DNA from: CBFIJI01 sp965662885
GTDB lineage: Bacteria; Bacteroidota; Bacteroidia; Flavobacteriales; Flavobacteriaceae
NCBI GenBank assembly: GCA_965662885.1
Contig: CBFIJI010000003.1
Location: 1-56,381 of the forward strand
Direction: 5' to 3'
Length of the DNA stretch: 56,381 bases
This document shows positions 1-7,979 of the stretch, one piece after another. The notes beneath the pieces were generated by a model. The model did not search any database, was not told the DNA's origin, and saw only the letters and a program-made list of their open reading frames with translations. Numbering within the stretch: the first letter of the stretch is position 1; each line of letters opens with the position of its first letter. Position numbers and translations under genes: made by a program.

Positions 1-126
1 TGGTAAAGATAGTGAAACTGGAAGTTCCAATACCAACCGTTTAAGTTGGTTGGCGGGCTAGTCCTTAGGCAGGCTCAGGACAACGTCCTCGACACCCTTC
101 GACTAGCTCAGGGTTAAAGCTCAGGA

Positions 127-319
127 GTTGACTGAGTTTATCGAAGTCAAGCTGAGTAAATCAAAGTTGACTGAGTTTATCGATGTTGACTGAGTTTACC
201 GATGTTGACTGAGTTTATCGAAGTTGACTGAGTTTATCGATGTTGACTGAATTTATCGAAGTCAAGCTGAGTAAATCAAAGTTGACTGAGTTTATCGAAG
301 TCAAGCTGAGTTTATCGAA
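127..319. repeat. Degenerate 19/20-bp tandem repeat block
   Basis: Ten direct repeat units follow one another without spacers. Seven are 19-bp units (consensus GTTGACTGAGTTTATCGAW; starts 127, 166, 185, 204, 223, 242, 281). Three are 20-bp variants beginning GTCAAGCTGAG (146, 261, 300). A partial unit continues to about 330. Neighbouring units can pair (TTGACT with AGTCAA). An imperfect palindrome at 95-113 (CCCT...AGGG around TTCGACTAGCTC) lies just upstream and looks related. The block sits between an unseen upstream gene and the 3' end of a minus-strand operon, a typical place for Bacteroidota intergenic repeats. No gene is seen in 62-370. Confidence 0.85.
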
Positions 320-328
320 GTCAATTAT

Positions 329-354
329 AAGCCCCAAACAATTGTTTGGGGCTT
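329..354. terminator. Palindromic intrinsic terminator, probably bidirectional
   Basis: A perfect 26-nt palindrome (arms AAGCCCCAAACAA / TTGTTTGGGGCTT) can form an 11-bp GC-rich stem with an AATT loop. It lies 17 nt beyond the stop codon of the minus-strand PqqB-like gene. Rightward it is followed by ATTTTATGG. Leftward the flank is AT-rich but has no clean T run. Confidence 0.75.
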
Positions 355-370
355 ATTTTATGGTGTAAAT

Positions 371-1303
371 TTAAAGCATAAAATGCATCCCTTTTCGGGC
401 AATGTGCATCCCGGCACTCAATACAGTTTTAGTAGCACTGCTGTTCGGATCTAACAAAGGGTTGGTATGGTTGAGATGGATAAAATAAACCTTTTGACGT
501 TCCAATAAGGGCAAAGGAGCTAAACGCGCCAAGGTCTCGATAACAAAAGGATGTGGAATCGCGGCAATATCCCGATAATTGATTTCGGCAGCGTCAAAAA
601 AAGTAGCATCGATAAAGGCATAATCCACCTGTTGGAGGACGTCTTCCAAAATGCGTTCCCAACGTTCCCATTTATCAATATCCGGCAAAAATAGAGCGGT
701 TTTAGTGGGCCCTTGAATAAAATAACCGACTGTTTCAGAAAATTCATCTCGGTGCGGCACTTGAATGGGGGTTACACGTACTGTTTTCGATAAGGCTACT
801 GCTGTTTTATTTTTTAGCGGTTGTACATCAATATTTTGATTCGTCACTAATTGCGACCAAGGTCCGTTGGTTTCCAAAAAAGTTTTCATCCGAGGCATTG
901 CAAAAACAGGAATCTTTTTTCCTCCTAAAGCTTCTTTCCCTAAAAATTGTAAACCCGCATAATGACCAATATGCGCATGGGTTAAAAAAATTCCCTCTAA
1001 AGAACTTCCCGTCGTTGCACTATTGATTAACGTTGTCCATTGTTCCGTAATATCGGGGGTGGCTTCAAACAAATAATGGGTTTTTTCCTCATTTAAAAAC
1101 AGCCCCAAAGCGGTCACTTTTCGTTCTGCTTTTTGAGCTTCTGTTAAGCTTGTACAACAAACTTTTTTACATCCAATATGTGGCGCACCTCCATCTTGAA
1201 CATTTCCTAAAATTTGAAGTCTTACGGATGAACGCTCCTGCCCCAAAAGACCTACAGCACCGTAAAAGAATGCTAAAAGGATGTTGAATTTTAATCGTTG
1301 CAT
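371..1303 (-). CDS. Exported PqqB-like metallo-beta-lactamase-fold protein
   Basis: This 310-residue protein has an N-terminal signal peptide (hydrophobic 6-20, probable cleavage near LLG-QE). A Cys cluster at about 45-50, within a GNVQDGG...C...CC context, resembles the Cys-rich zinc loop of PqqB. The metallo-beta-lactamase signature is THAHIGH at 108-114, with further candidate ligands His184, Asp208/Asp210, His276 and His279. The usual HxHxDH Asp is Gly here (HAHIGH), as far as can be read. The substrate is unknown; PqqB acts in pyrroloquinoline quinone biosynthesis, but no other pqq gene is nearby and this protein appears exported. It is the last gene of a three-gene operon, 2 nt after the cyclase gene. 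Confidence 0.85.
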   Translation of the reverse strand: MQRLKFNILLAFFYGAVGLLGQERSSVRLQILGNVQDGGAPHIGCKKVCCTSLTEAQKAERKVTALGLFLNEEKTHYLFEATPDITEQWTTLINSATTGSSLEGIFLTHAHIGHYAGLQFLGKEALGGKKIPVFAMPRMKTFLETNGPWSQLVTNQNIDVQPLKNKTAVALSKTVRVTPIQVPHRDEFSETVGYFIQGPTKTALFLPDIDKWERWERILEDVLQQVDYAFIDATFFDAAEINYRDIAAIPHPFVIETLARLAPLPLLERQKVYFIHLNHTNPLLDPNSSATKTVLSAGMHIARKGMHFML

Positions 1304-1305
1304 GG

Positions 1306-2265
1306 CTAATAGATGATGATTGGATTAACTGGTGAGCCGGTTGCTCCTTGAACATAAAGCGGGTTAATGGTCATTAAAAACGTCCATTGGTTATGTTGTT
1401 GTGCCACTTTAGAAAGGGTATCCAAATCCAAATTGTCCAACAATGGCATACCCATGGCCACCAAAGCCAATTTATGAACTGGAGCAGGTTCAGAAGGAAT
1501 TCCAGAAGGGAATACGTCGTTGACTCCATCACTTCCTAACAAAGCAACTTTACGCTCATACAGCAGTTGCATCGTCGTAAAATGAAGCCCTGCAGCCCGT
1601 TCAAAGGGTTCCCAAGGTCCCTTTTGTTTTACTTCTTCCCAACGTCCCGTGCGGATCAAAAGAATATCCCCTTGTTGAATCTGCAAATGGAATTTTTTTT
1701 CAAAAGCCATAAGATCAGCCTTTTTTATAGGTGTTCCAGAGGGAATGTAATCACGTCCAAATAGCAGAGGTAGATCAATTAAAACTGCTCGACCAACAAT
1801 ACCGTCTTTATAAACATCTACCCCCAAGCGGCTTGCTCCTTTTGAAGTGACTTCGGTAACTGGAATCCCATTGTACAAGGAATCTTTATGGGTGATATGG
1901 GTCAGTCCATCCAAATGGGAATGGGTTGAGCCGTGATAGTCCACCCCAAAAAAGTCAGAATTAAAAACATCTCCTTTCCATGTATCTCCCTTAGAAAAAC
2001 GGTGTTGAAACGGATTGCGATTGACAGCGGTTTTGACCGTATCTAAGACCCGTGAAAGGGAAAGCGATTTCCCTTCTTTAGGGATAAGCAGTATTTTTAA
2101 AACGGTTTCAGCATCAATAAAATTTAAGGTCCCCTTTTCATCCATAGCCCCCCATCGGGATCGATTGGAGAGGCTTTCCATTAAATGAGTAAACTGAAGA
2201 TCCTCTGGGCTTTGTCCATAAAGGCTAAGCGAACTTAAAAAAAGAAATAAAAACTGTTTTTTCAT
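1306..2265 (-). CDS. Exported cyclase / kynurenine-formamidase-like hydrolase
   Basis: This is a 319-residue cyclase-family (PF04199-type) protein with a signal peptide (1-17, SLYG-QS). The metal-binding signature of the family is present as HGSTHSHLDGLTH at 111-123. Family members are metal-dependent amide or lactone hydrolases such as kynurenine formamidase; the substrate here cannot be told. Its start codon overlaps the stop of the upstream TonB receptor gene by one base, and the PqqB-like gene follows 2 nt later, so the three are co-transcribed. With receptor and signal peptides it probably works in the periplasm on an imported compound. Confidence 0.85.
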   Translation of the reverse strand: MKKQFLFLFLSSLSLYGQSPEDLQFTHLMESLSNRSRWGAMDEKGTLNFIDAETVLKILLIPKEGKSLSLSRVLDTVKTAVNRNPFQHRFSKGDTWKGDVFNSDFFGVDYHGSTHSHLDGLTHITHKDSLYNGIPVTEVTSKGASRLGVDVYKDGIVGRAVLIDLPLLFGRDYIPSGTPIKKADLMAFEKKFHLQIQQGDILLIRTGRWEEVKQKGPWEPFERAAGLHFTTMQLLYERKVALLGSDGVNDVFPSGIPSEPAPVHKLALVAMGMPLLDNLDLDTLSKVAQQHNQWTFLMTINPLYVQGATGSPVNPIIIY

Positions 2266-4313
2266 TAGAAACGAATTGAAGCTCCTCCAAAAAATGTTCG
2301 GCCGGGTGCAGGTTCGTAAAAACGAGAACCAAAAGCATTGAGCCGGATGTTATCAAAGTATTCTGTATTAAAAATATTATATACACCTCCAAAAAGTGCT
2401 AGAGAAGCGCCTTGTAAATCAAAGGCTTTATGCGTTTGAAGTTGAAATAGTTGGTAAGCTTTTACTTCATGAACATTATTGTTATCTGCATAAAATTTTC
2501 CAATATGTTGCCCTTCGAATTGGAATTTCCAACGGGAAGAGGTGGAATACATCAAATTCATGATCCATTGTTGACCAGGGATTCCAGGGAGTTGTTTCCC
2601 AGAAAGTTCGGTATTCTTTAAAACAAAGTCATCAAAGGTATATTTTGCTAGGGTTACACTATTGGTAAGTTCCCAACGCTTCCAGCGTTGTTCCCAAAAA
2701 AGTTCAAGCCCTTGACGTTGTGTGGCTCCTGTGTTGCGATAGAAAGTTCGTCCAGCAAAAGCTTCCAATTCATAAGGTAAAATTTCATTGCTGGAACGGG
2801 TATAGAACACATTGGCCTCCAACGTCGTTTGAGGTCGCTGAAGTTTCCACCCCAATTCATAATTAATCGCTTTGGATGGGTTTAACTCTGGATTAAAACC
2901 TTCCCCGCCAGAGGGGTTTGCGGAAAGTTCACTTAGGGTAGGGGCTTCAAAGCTACTCGCTATTCGAGCATACAGTTGGCTGGCTGCTGCTAGTTCATAC
3001 CCTATTCCAATACTCGGATTAATTACGTTATAACGCCTTTTGTTTTCCGCTGTATCCGTTCCCAAACGTTGGCGGTCATATCGCAGTCCCATTCGGACTA
3101 ACCATCGATTTAATTGGATTTCGTCAACGGCAAATACCCCGATATTAGAAAACGATTCCAACTGTGAAAAACTACGTTCCCCCTGAACACCCTTTAGGTT
3201 TAAATAACGGTCACGTTGGTCATCTTGAGCAGTGGCCTCCACCCCCATTTGAAATTGATGTTGCTTTGTTCTACTGTTCCAAGTAAAGGTCGTTCCCCCT
3301 CCAAAATAGTTCCGTTCTAAATCGACAATCCCTCCATTTTCAAAAGGAAGTTTTCCATAGAAATCACGAAACGAATAAAAAGCATAACTGTTTGACACCC
3401 ATTGGGAGGACCATTGTTTTTCCCATTGTAAACCTGTTTTTAAATGCTTGACTTTTTCGAAAGTATCGTAATCCAAATTCCTTTGACGGGCTTGACGGCG
3501 ATTTTGATCAGCTTCTTCCAAGGTTAAGCCTCCAGCATCTTCCGCTTTAGGGCTATTGGTGTAATTAAACTGCCATCGCAAAGTGGATGTGTTTGAAAAA
3601 CGATGTTTTATACGTGCATTAAACTGACGTTGTTCCAATCCACTGTTGTCTCGAAACCCCTCCGTATCCGTACTGTTGAGATAGAGAATAGCCGCTGTTT
3701 TACTGTTTTTTAAAAAGGCAGTAGCTTGATAGGATTGCATACCGTTGGAACCAAAAGTGGTTCGGAGTTCGGCTGCATTTTTCTTAAAATTATCTACCGT
3801 ATTAATATAAAGCGTCCCTCCTGCAGCATTTCCATAAAGACTCGAGGCAGGACCACGAATGACTTCAATACGTTCAATCAAACCCAGTGGGAGGTTATCT
3901 ATTTGTCCCTGACCGTCCGGCGTTGTTTCTGGAATACCATCAACAATAATCTTGATTCCTCGAATTCCAAAAGCCGCTCGAGCTCCAAAACCACGAATAG
4001 ACACCCGTAAGTCTTGAGCATAATTGGTAGCATTCAAAGAAAACAAACCCGGCACTCGTGTTAAATATTCTTGTAAAGAAAATTGTTGCTGAAGCTGTTG
4101 GCGCTCAGAAAAATCCAAAACACTTAAGGCCATTGTTGCTTTGGCTTTCGGTGTTTTTAGACGGGTAGCCTCCACAGCAATTTCTTCTAAAGAAATGAGA
4201 CTAGGTAAACTGTCATTCTGCCCCATAACACATGGGCTTGTAAGTAAAAATACCCCTATTTTTACCCAATATTTGTTCAAAAAAGTGAATGGTCTGCAAT
4301 TAATTTGATGCAT
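2265..4313 (-). CDS. TonB-dependent outer-membrane receptor
   Basis: The 682-residue protein has a signal peptide (about 1-31, ending CVMG-QN) and a plug domain at about 40-170. The plug includes an IRGFG-type motif, VDGIPETTPDG and the plug-end motif ERIEVIRGPASSLYG followed by GG. A beta-barrel domain ends in the C-terminal phenylalanine ASIRF. It lacks the N-terminal carboxypeptidase-like extension of SusC proteins and has no SusD partner, so it is of the siderophore/vitamin receptor type rather than a polysaccharide importer. It heads the operon with the cyclase and PqqB-like genes. The ligand is unknown. The gene is divergent from a small plus-strand gene with only 43 bp between the starts. 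Confidence 0.92.
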   Translation of the reverse strand: MHQINCRPFTFLNKYWVKIGVFLLTSPCVMGQNDSLPSLISLEEIAVEATRLKTPKAKATMALSVLDFSERQQLQQQFSLQEYLTRVPGLFSLNATNYAQDLRVSIRGFGARAAFGIRGIKIIVDGIPETTPDGQGQIDNLPLGLIERIEVIRGPASSLYGNAAGGTLYINTVDNFKKNAAELRTTFGSNGMQSYQATAFLKNSKTAAILYLNSTDTEGFRDNSGLEQRQFNARIKHRFSNTSTLRWQFNYTNSPKAEDAGGLTLEEADQNRRQARQRNLDYDTFEKVKHLKTGLQWEKQWSSQWVSNSYAFYSFRDFYGKLPFENGGIVDLERNYFGGGTTFTWNSRTKQHQFQMGVEATAQDDQRDRYLNLKGVQGERSFSQLESFSNIGVFAVDEIQLNRWLVRMGLRYDRQRLGTDTAENKRRYNVINPSIGIGYELAAASQLYARIASSFEAPTLSELSANPSGGEGFNPELNPSKAINYELGWKLQRPQTTLEANVFYTRSSNEILPYELEAFAGRTFYRNTGATQRQGLELFWEQRWKRWELTNSVTLAKYTFDDFVLKNTELSGKQLPGIPGQQWIMNLMYSTSSRWKFQFEGQHIGKFYADNNNVHEVKAYQLFQLQTHKAFDLQGASLALFGGVYNIFNTEYFDNIRLNAFGSRFYEPAPGRTFFGGASIRF

Positions 4314-4356
4314 ACTGTCTTATTTTATGATTAATTTTATAGCAATTTAAGCATTT

Positions 4357-4590
4357 ATGTACCTTTCTGACACAGAAGAAATAATAGTTATTATCGCTGC
4401 AGGGTTCATCTTAATCGGCTTTACCATCACTACGGTTCAAAACATCCGTCAAAGTATCGCAGAAGAAAGAAGGTCAAGCGCACTGAAAAAAAATAACGAA
4501 GAAAAGGTACGACAGCTCATTAAATATATGCAAATCAAAAAAGCATTGTTGCTCTTACTAAAAAAGAAAAAGTCGAAAAAGGAAGTTTGA
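4357..4590 (+). CDS. Small single-pass membrane protein
   Basis: This 77-residue protein has an acidic N-terminus (DTEEI), one predicted membrane helix at about 8-27, and a charged cytoplasmic tail ending in a lysine-rich stretch (LLKKKKSKKE). I do not recognise the family. It starts 43 bp from the divergent TonB-receptor start and is followed 42 bp later by the pirin gene, which has its own -7 box. The AT-rich, Lys-rich composition could allow chance coding, but the ATG start, hydrophobic segment and fit in the gap favour a real gene. Confidence 0.6.
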   Translation: MYLSDTEEIIVIIAAGFILIGFTITTVQNIRQSIAEERRSSALKKNNEEKVRQLIKYMQIKKALLLLLKKKKSKKEV

Positions 4591-4599
4591 AATTTAGCG

Positions 4600-4607
4600 T
4601 ATTTTTG
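4600..4607 (+). promoter_or_regulatory. Bacteroidota -7 box for the pirin gene
   Basis: TATTTTTG is an exact match to the Bacteroidota TAnnTTTG -7 element, 25 nt before the pirin ATG. A convincing TTG -33 element at normal spacing is not seen. Confidence 0.5.
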
Positions 4608-4632
4608 AAAATATTTATTTGAGCTTTTTCCA

Positions 4633-5346
4633 ATGAAAAAAAATTATCATCCAGCAAGTACACGAGGAAGTGCTGACCACGGTTGGCTTCAAGCAAAACA
4701 TTCGTTTAGTTTTGCCAATTATTTTGATTCCAATCGGATGCAATTTGGTGCATTACGAGTATTGAATGATGATATCATTGCTCCTGGGAGGGGATTTGGT
4801 ATGCACCCCCATGACAATATGGAGATCATTACTATTCCCTTGGAGGGCACCTTAGAGCACAAGGACAGCATGGATAATGTAGGGGTTATTAAAACCAATG
4901 AAATTCAAGTGATGAGTGCTGGCACTGGAGTGTATCACAGTGAATACAATCACAGTAAAGAGAGTGCTGTCAATCTTTTACAGCTATGGGTCTTCCCCAA
5001 TAAACAAGGAGTCACTCCACGTTATGATCAACAAGCTATTGGAAATTTAAAAAAAGCCAACCGTCTTTATCAAATCGTTTCCCCCCATCCTGATGATGAT
5101 GGAATGTGGATTCATCAAGAAGCTTGGTTCCACTTGGGCGATTTTGATCAGACCACTTCTACTTCCTATTCCTTGCACAAGGAAGGTCACGGCGTTTATG
5201 TTTTTGTGATTTCTGGAAGCGCACAAATTGCTGGACAAGAATTGGCCAAACGGGATGCTTTAGGAATATGGGAAACGACTTCTTTTGAAATTACTGCGAA
5301 TGCCGATACCCAACTCCTCTTGGTAGAAGTTCCTATGACCTATTAA
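4633..5346 (+). CDS. Pirin family protein (YhhW-like bicupin)
   Basis: The 237-residue protein is a complete bicupin. The N-terminal cupin carries the pirin signature RGSADHGWL (11-19), HSFSFANY (23-30) and a metal site compatible with His58, His60, His102 and Glu104 (HPHDNMEI, then YHSEYNHS). The C-terminal cupin is more divergent, as in bacterial pirins. Some bacterial homologues have quercetin 2,3-dioxygenase activity and others are redox sensors, so the physiological role is open. It is cytoplasmic, has no signal peptide, and appears monocistronic with a -7 box upstream. Confidence 0.92.
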   Translation: MKKNYHPASTRGSADHGWLQAKHSFSFANYFDSNRMQFGALRVLNDDIIAPGRGFGMHPHDNMEIITIPLEGTLEHKDSMDNVGVIKTNEIQVMSAGTGVYHSEYNHSKESAVNLLQLWVFPNKQGVTPRYDQQAIGNLKKANRLYQIVSPHPDDDGMWIHQEAWFHLGDFDQTTSTSYSLHKEGHGVYVFVISGSAQIAGQELAKRDALGIWETTSFEITANADTQLLLVEVPMTY

Positions 5347-5356
5347 AATTTAAAGA

Positions 5357-5497
5357 ATGAAAAATATTTCTGTCCAAAACCTATTGGATCATATTGATCA
5401 AAAAATCAAAAATAATGAGGTTATTGATTCTGTTCATAAAATTAAACTCATCACTACACATCAAATAATTCTTCAAGTACTTGCAGAGGATTTTTAG
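5357..5497 (+). CDS. Possible 46-residue protein
   Basis: An ATG-started frame of 46 codons lies 10 nt after the pirin stop. The product is hydrophilic and probably helical (begins MKNISVQNLLDHID, ends LQVLAEDF) with no membrane segment. I do not recognise it. It could be translated with pirin from the same message. Chance open frames of this size occur in AT-rich DNA, so confidence is limited. The rest of the gap to 5628 shows no gene. Confidence 0.35.
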   Translation: MKNISVQNLLDHIDQKIKNNEVIDSVHKIKLITTHQIILQVLAEDF

Positions 5498-5627
5498 TCT
5501 CCATAATGTTTTATAATTTAATCTTACTTTGGAAAAGCCATTAGAGGTTGCTAACTAATTTGTGTTAATGATAGGTGTTTTTATTTTTATCGCTAAATTT
5601 CGCCTTTAGTAATATATTAACCACAGT

Positions 5628-6947
5628 ATGGAATTGATTGCGAATGAAGGGACTTCTGCCTTCTCTATCTTAAGAGGAGTACTCGGAATGATCCTTTTAA
5701 TTTTTATTGCCTTTTTATTGAGTAATAATAAAAAAAGTATTCCATGGAAAACAGTTGGTTTAGGGTTACTTGCACAAATTATCATTGCGATAGGCGTATT
5801 AAAAATTAGTGCTATCAAAGTTGTTTTTGAGGCCTTTGGTAATTTTTTTGTAAAAATTTTAGACTACACAGGAGAAGGAACCAAAATGCTTTTAGGGGAG
5901 TTCGGCGATGTCAATAAATATGGTTTTGTGTTTGTATTTCAAGCTTTGCCAGTGATTATCTTTTTTTCGGCACTGACCTCCGTTTTTTACTATTTTGGAA
6001 TCATTCAAAAAATCGTTGGCTTTTTAGCTTGGGGGCTTACTAAATTTTTAAGAATCTCGGGGGCAGAAAGCTTATCGGTGGCGGGAAATATATTTTTGGG
6101 GCAAACAGAAGCTCCCTTATTGATTAAAGCCTATCTGGAAAAAATGACCAAATCAGAATTGTTTTTGGTTATGGTTGGTGGAATGGCTACGGTTGCTGGC
6201 AGTGTTTTAGGAGCTTATATTGGTTTTTTAGGTGGTGATGACCCTGTGGCGCGATTGGCTTTTGCAGAACGTTTGTTAGCCGCCTCTGTCATGGCGGCAC
6301 CAGGAGCTGTTGTGATCGCAAAGATCATCTATCCACAAGTGGAAAGCATCACTACAGAAATTAAGGTTTCTAATGATAAAATTGGCTCTAATTTCCTTAC
6401 TGCAATTTCTAATGGAACTGGTGAAGGAATTAAAATGGCTGTAAATGTTGGCGCCATGTTGTTAGTCTTTATAGCTTTAATTGCTATGCTTAACAGTGTT
6501 TCTAATGGAATTGGTGATTGGATTGGGCTCAACACATGGATCGCTAACAATACCGTTTATGATTCCTTCTCTATTGAATTTGTATTGGGTTATCTTTTTG
6601 CTCCACTGATGTGGGGAATTGGAGTGGCCAAACAAGATATGGCTCTGATGGGACAATTATTGGGTATTAAATTAGTGGCGAGTGAATTTGTGGCCTACAC
6701 CCAATTGGTGGACTTAAAAGAAATGGGCAGTGTCTTACATTTTACCTACCAAAAATCAGTAGTTATGGCAACCTTTATGTTATGTGGATTTGCCAATTTT
6801 GCATCCATTGGAATCCAAGTGGGCGGTATTGGAATCATTGCTCCGAAGCAACGTAAAAATTTAACGGAACTTGGATTTAAAGCGATGCTCGCAGGTTCAA
6901 TTGTGTCGCTCATGTCTGCAACAATCGCAGGAATGATCTTGGGCTAG
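5628..6947 (+). CDS. Concentrative nucleoside transporter (NupC/CNT family)
   Basis: This 439-residue inner-membrane protein has the usual CNT layout: about ten hydrophobic helices, a GQTEAPLLIKAYL motif in the substrate- and ion-binding region (about 160-172), a GxxxxAGSVLGAYI stretch, and the C-terminal helical region with the CGFANFASIGIQVGG signature (about 380-394). The family imports nucleosides with H+ or Na+. It is flanked by its own non-coding spacers and looks monocistronic, so purine or pyrimidine salvage is the likely role. Confidence 0.93.
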   Translation: MELIANEGTSAFSILRGVLGMILLIFIAFLLSNNKKSIPWKTVGLGLLAQIIIAIGVLKISAIKVVFEAFGNFFVKILDYTGEGTKMLLGEFGDVNKYGFVFVFQALPVIIFFSALTSVFYYFGIIQKIVGFLAWGLTKFLRISGAESLSVAGNIFLGQTEAPLLIKAYLEKMTKSELFLVMVGGMATVAGSVLGAYIGFLGGDDPVARLAFAERLLAASVMAAPGAVVIAKIIYPQVESITTEIKVSNDKIGSNFLTAISNGTGEGIKMAVNVGAMLLVFIALIAMLNSVSNGIGDWIGLNTWIANNTVYDSFSIEFVLGYLFAPLMWGIGVAKQDMALMGQLLGIKLVASEFVAYTQLVDLKEMGSVLHFTYQKSVVMATFMLCGFANFASIGIQVGGIGIIAPKQRKNLTELGFKAMLAGSIVSLMSATIAGMILG

Positions 6948-7108
6948 ATAAATACTTTATTAAATGGATTTTATATCCGTTTATAAGTGCATTTGCATGC
7001 AGTTAGCATTACTATATTCAAAATATAAATAAAGGCATCTTTAAGACTGTTTTATCTTTACTGTTCTATGATATTTTAGTACCTTGAACTAACTCAAATC
7101 ACAATATC

Positions 7109-7948
7109 ATGAAACAGCTAACCCATTACATTGGCACAATTTTACTTTTCGCAGTTTTACTGGGTTGCGAAAAACCTAATGACTCCGAAAAAATTTTAAA
7201 CGATGGTTTAGTCAATGAAACCGAAGCAACAACTGTTTCTCCACAAATAACACGGGTTTTTCACAGTGATGCCCATGAAAGAGATTACAACGCCCTCATA
7301 TCAGGAAAGTTAAGTATCAGTGATCTCAAAGAAAAATACAATTTAAGTAAAATACTCCCATCCGGTTTATCTGATGATAAATTAATGGCCATTTTTAAGG
7401 GAGAAATGAATTTAGATGAATTTGGGTTTACTGCAAAAGAGCAGGAGCAAATGATTAAAAAATCAATTGGAGTTAAAATTGGAAGAACGAAAAAAATTGA
7501 AAACTTTTCAAACCACCCTTATTCCAATAACAGACAATTAAAACACACAACTGCTCAGGATGTTTTAGATATTTGGATTCATTATAAAGGAAATGGATGG
7601 GGACCATTTACTTCTCTAGAAATAAGAGTCCCCGCTAATAAGTATGGTTGGATTTATGAAGGACACTATTTAAGTCAACCCAAAAAATGGTATCGCCCGT
7701 ATTATAACGGATATCATCTTAATTTAAAGGTGACTCCGGAAATGTATCCAACATCTTATGGAACACATGATTTATCGTATATTTGGTTTAAGGTGATTAT
7801 CGCATTTTTCCACAATGAACTTTATAGAAAACTCCCTATCATGCCTGGGCAAATAAGTGGTAATAATCGAGTGAATTATGACTTTTATGCCTGGTTTAAA
7901 TTCTTTTGGATGGAATATTATATTGTTTCCAGAATTACAGAAGATTAA
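7109..7948 (+). CDS. Lipoprotein of unknown function
   Basis: The 279-residue protein has a lipoprotein signal (basic start, hydrophobic 9-19, lipobox LLGC with Cys20). A low-complexity linker follows, then a helical segment at about 55-130 resembling a pair of short repeats (SGKLSISDLKEKYNL and KGEMNLDEFGFTAKEQ). A Trp/Tyr-rich C-terminal domain (about 145-279) suggests a compact beta-type domain. I do not recognise the family. It is isolated, with its 3' end 31 nt from the convergent symporter gene, so neighbours give no functional hint. Confidence 0.75.
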   Translation: MKQLTHYIGTILLFAVLLGCEKPNDSEKILNDGLVNETEATTVSPQITRVFHSDAHERDYNALISGKLSISDLKEKYNLSKILPSGLSDDKLMAIFKGEMNLDEFGFTAKEQEQMIKKSIGVKIGRTKKIENFSNHPYSNNRQLKHTTAQDVLDIWIHYKGNGWGPFTSLEIRVPANKYGWIYEGHYLSQPKKWYRPYYNGYHLNLKVTPEMYPTSYGTHDLSYIWFKVIIAFFHNELYRKLPIMPGQISGNNRVNYDFYAWFKFFWMEYYIVSRITED

Positions 7949-7979
7949 ACCCAAACATTATACACCCATCCAGAACGGA

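Noticed and set aside
2..61. Possible 3' end of a plus-strand gene entering from the left (19 codons ending at TAG 59-61)
   Set aside because: Another frame (3-44) is open for 13 codons too, and neither end can be recognised; the segment is too short to call.
127..319. Repeats considered as a CRISPR array
   Set aside because: Units are contiguous with no unique spacers and no cas gene is nearby.
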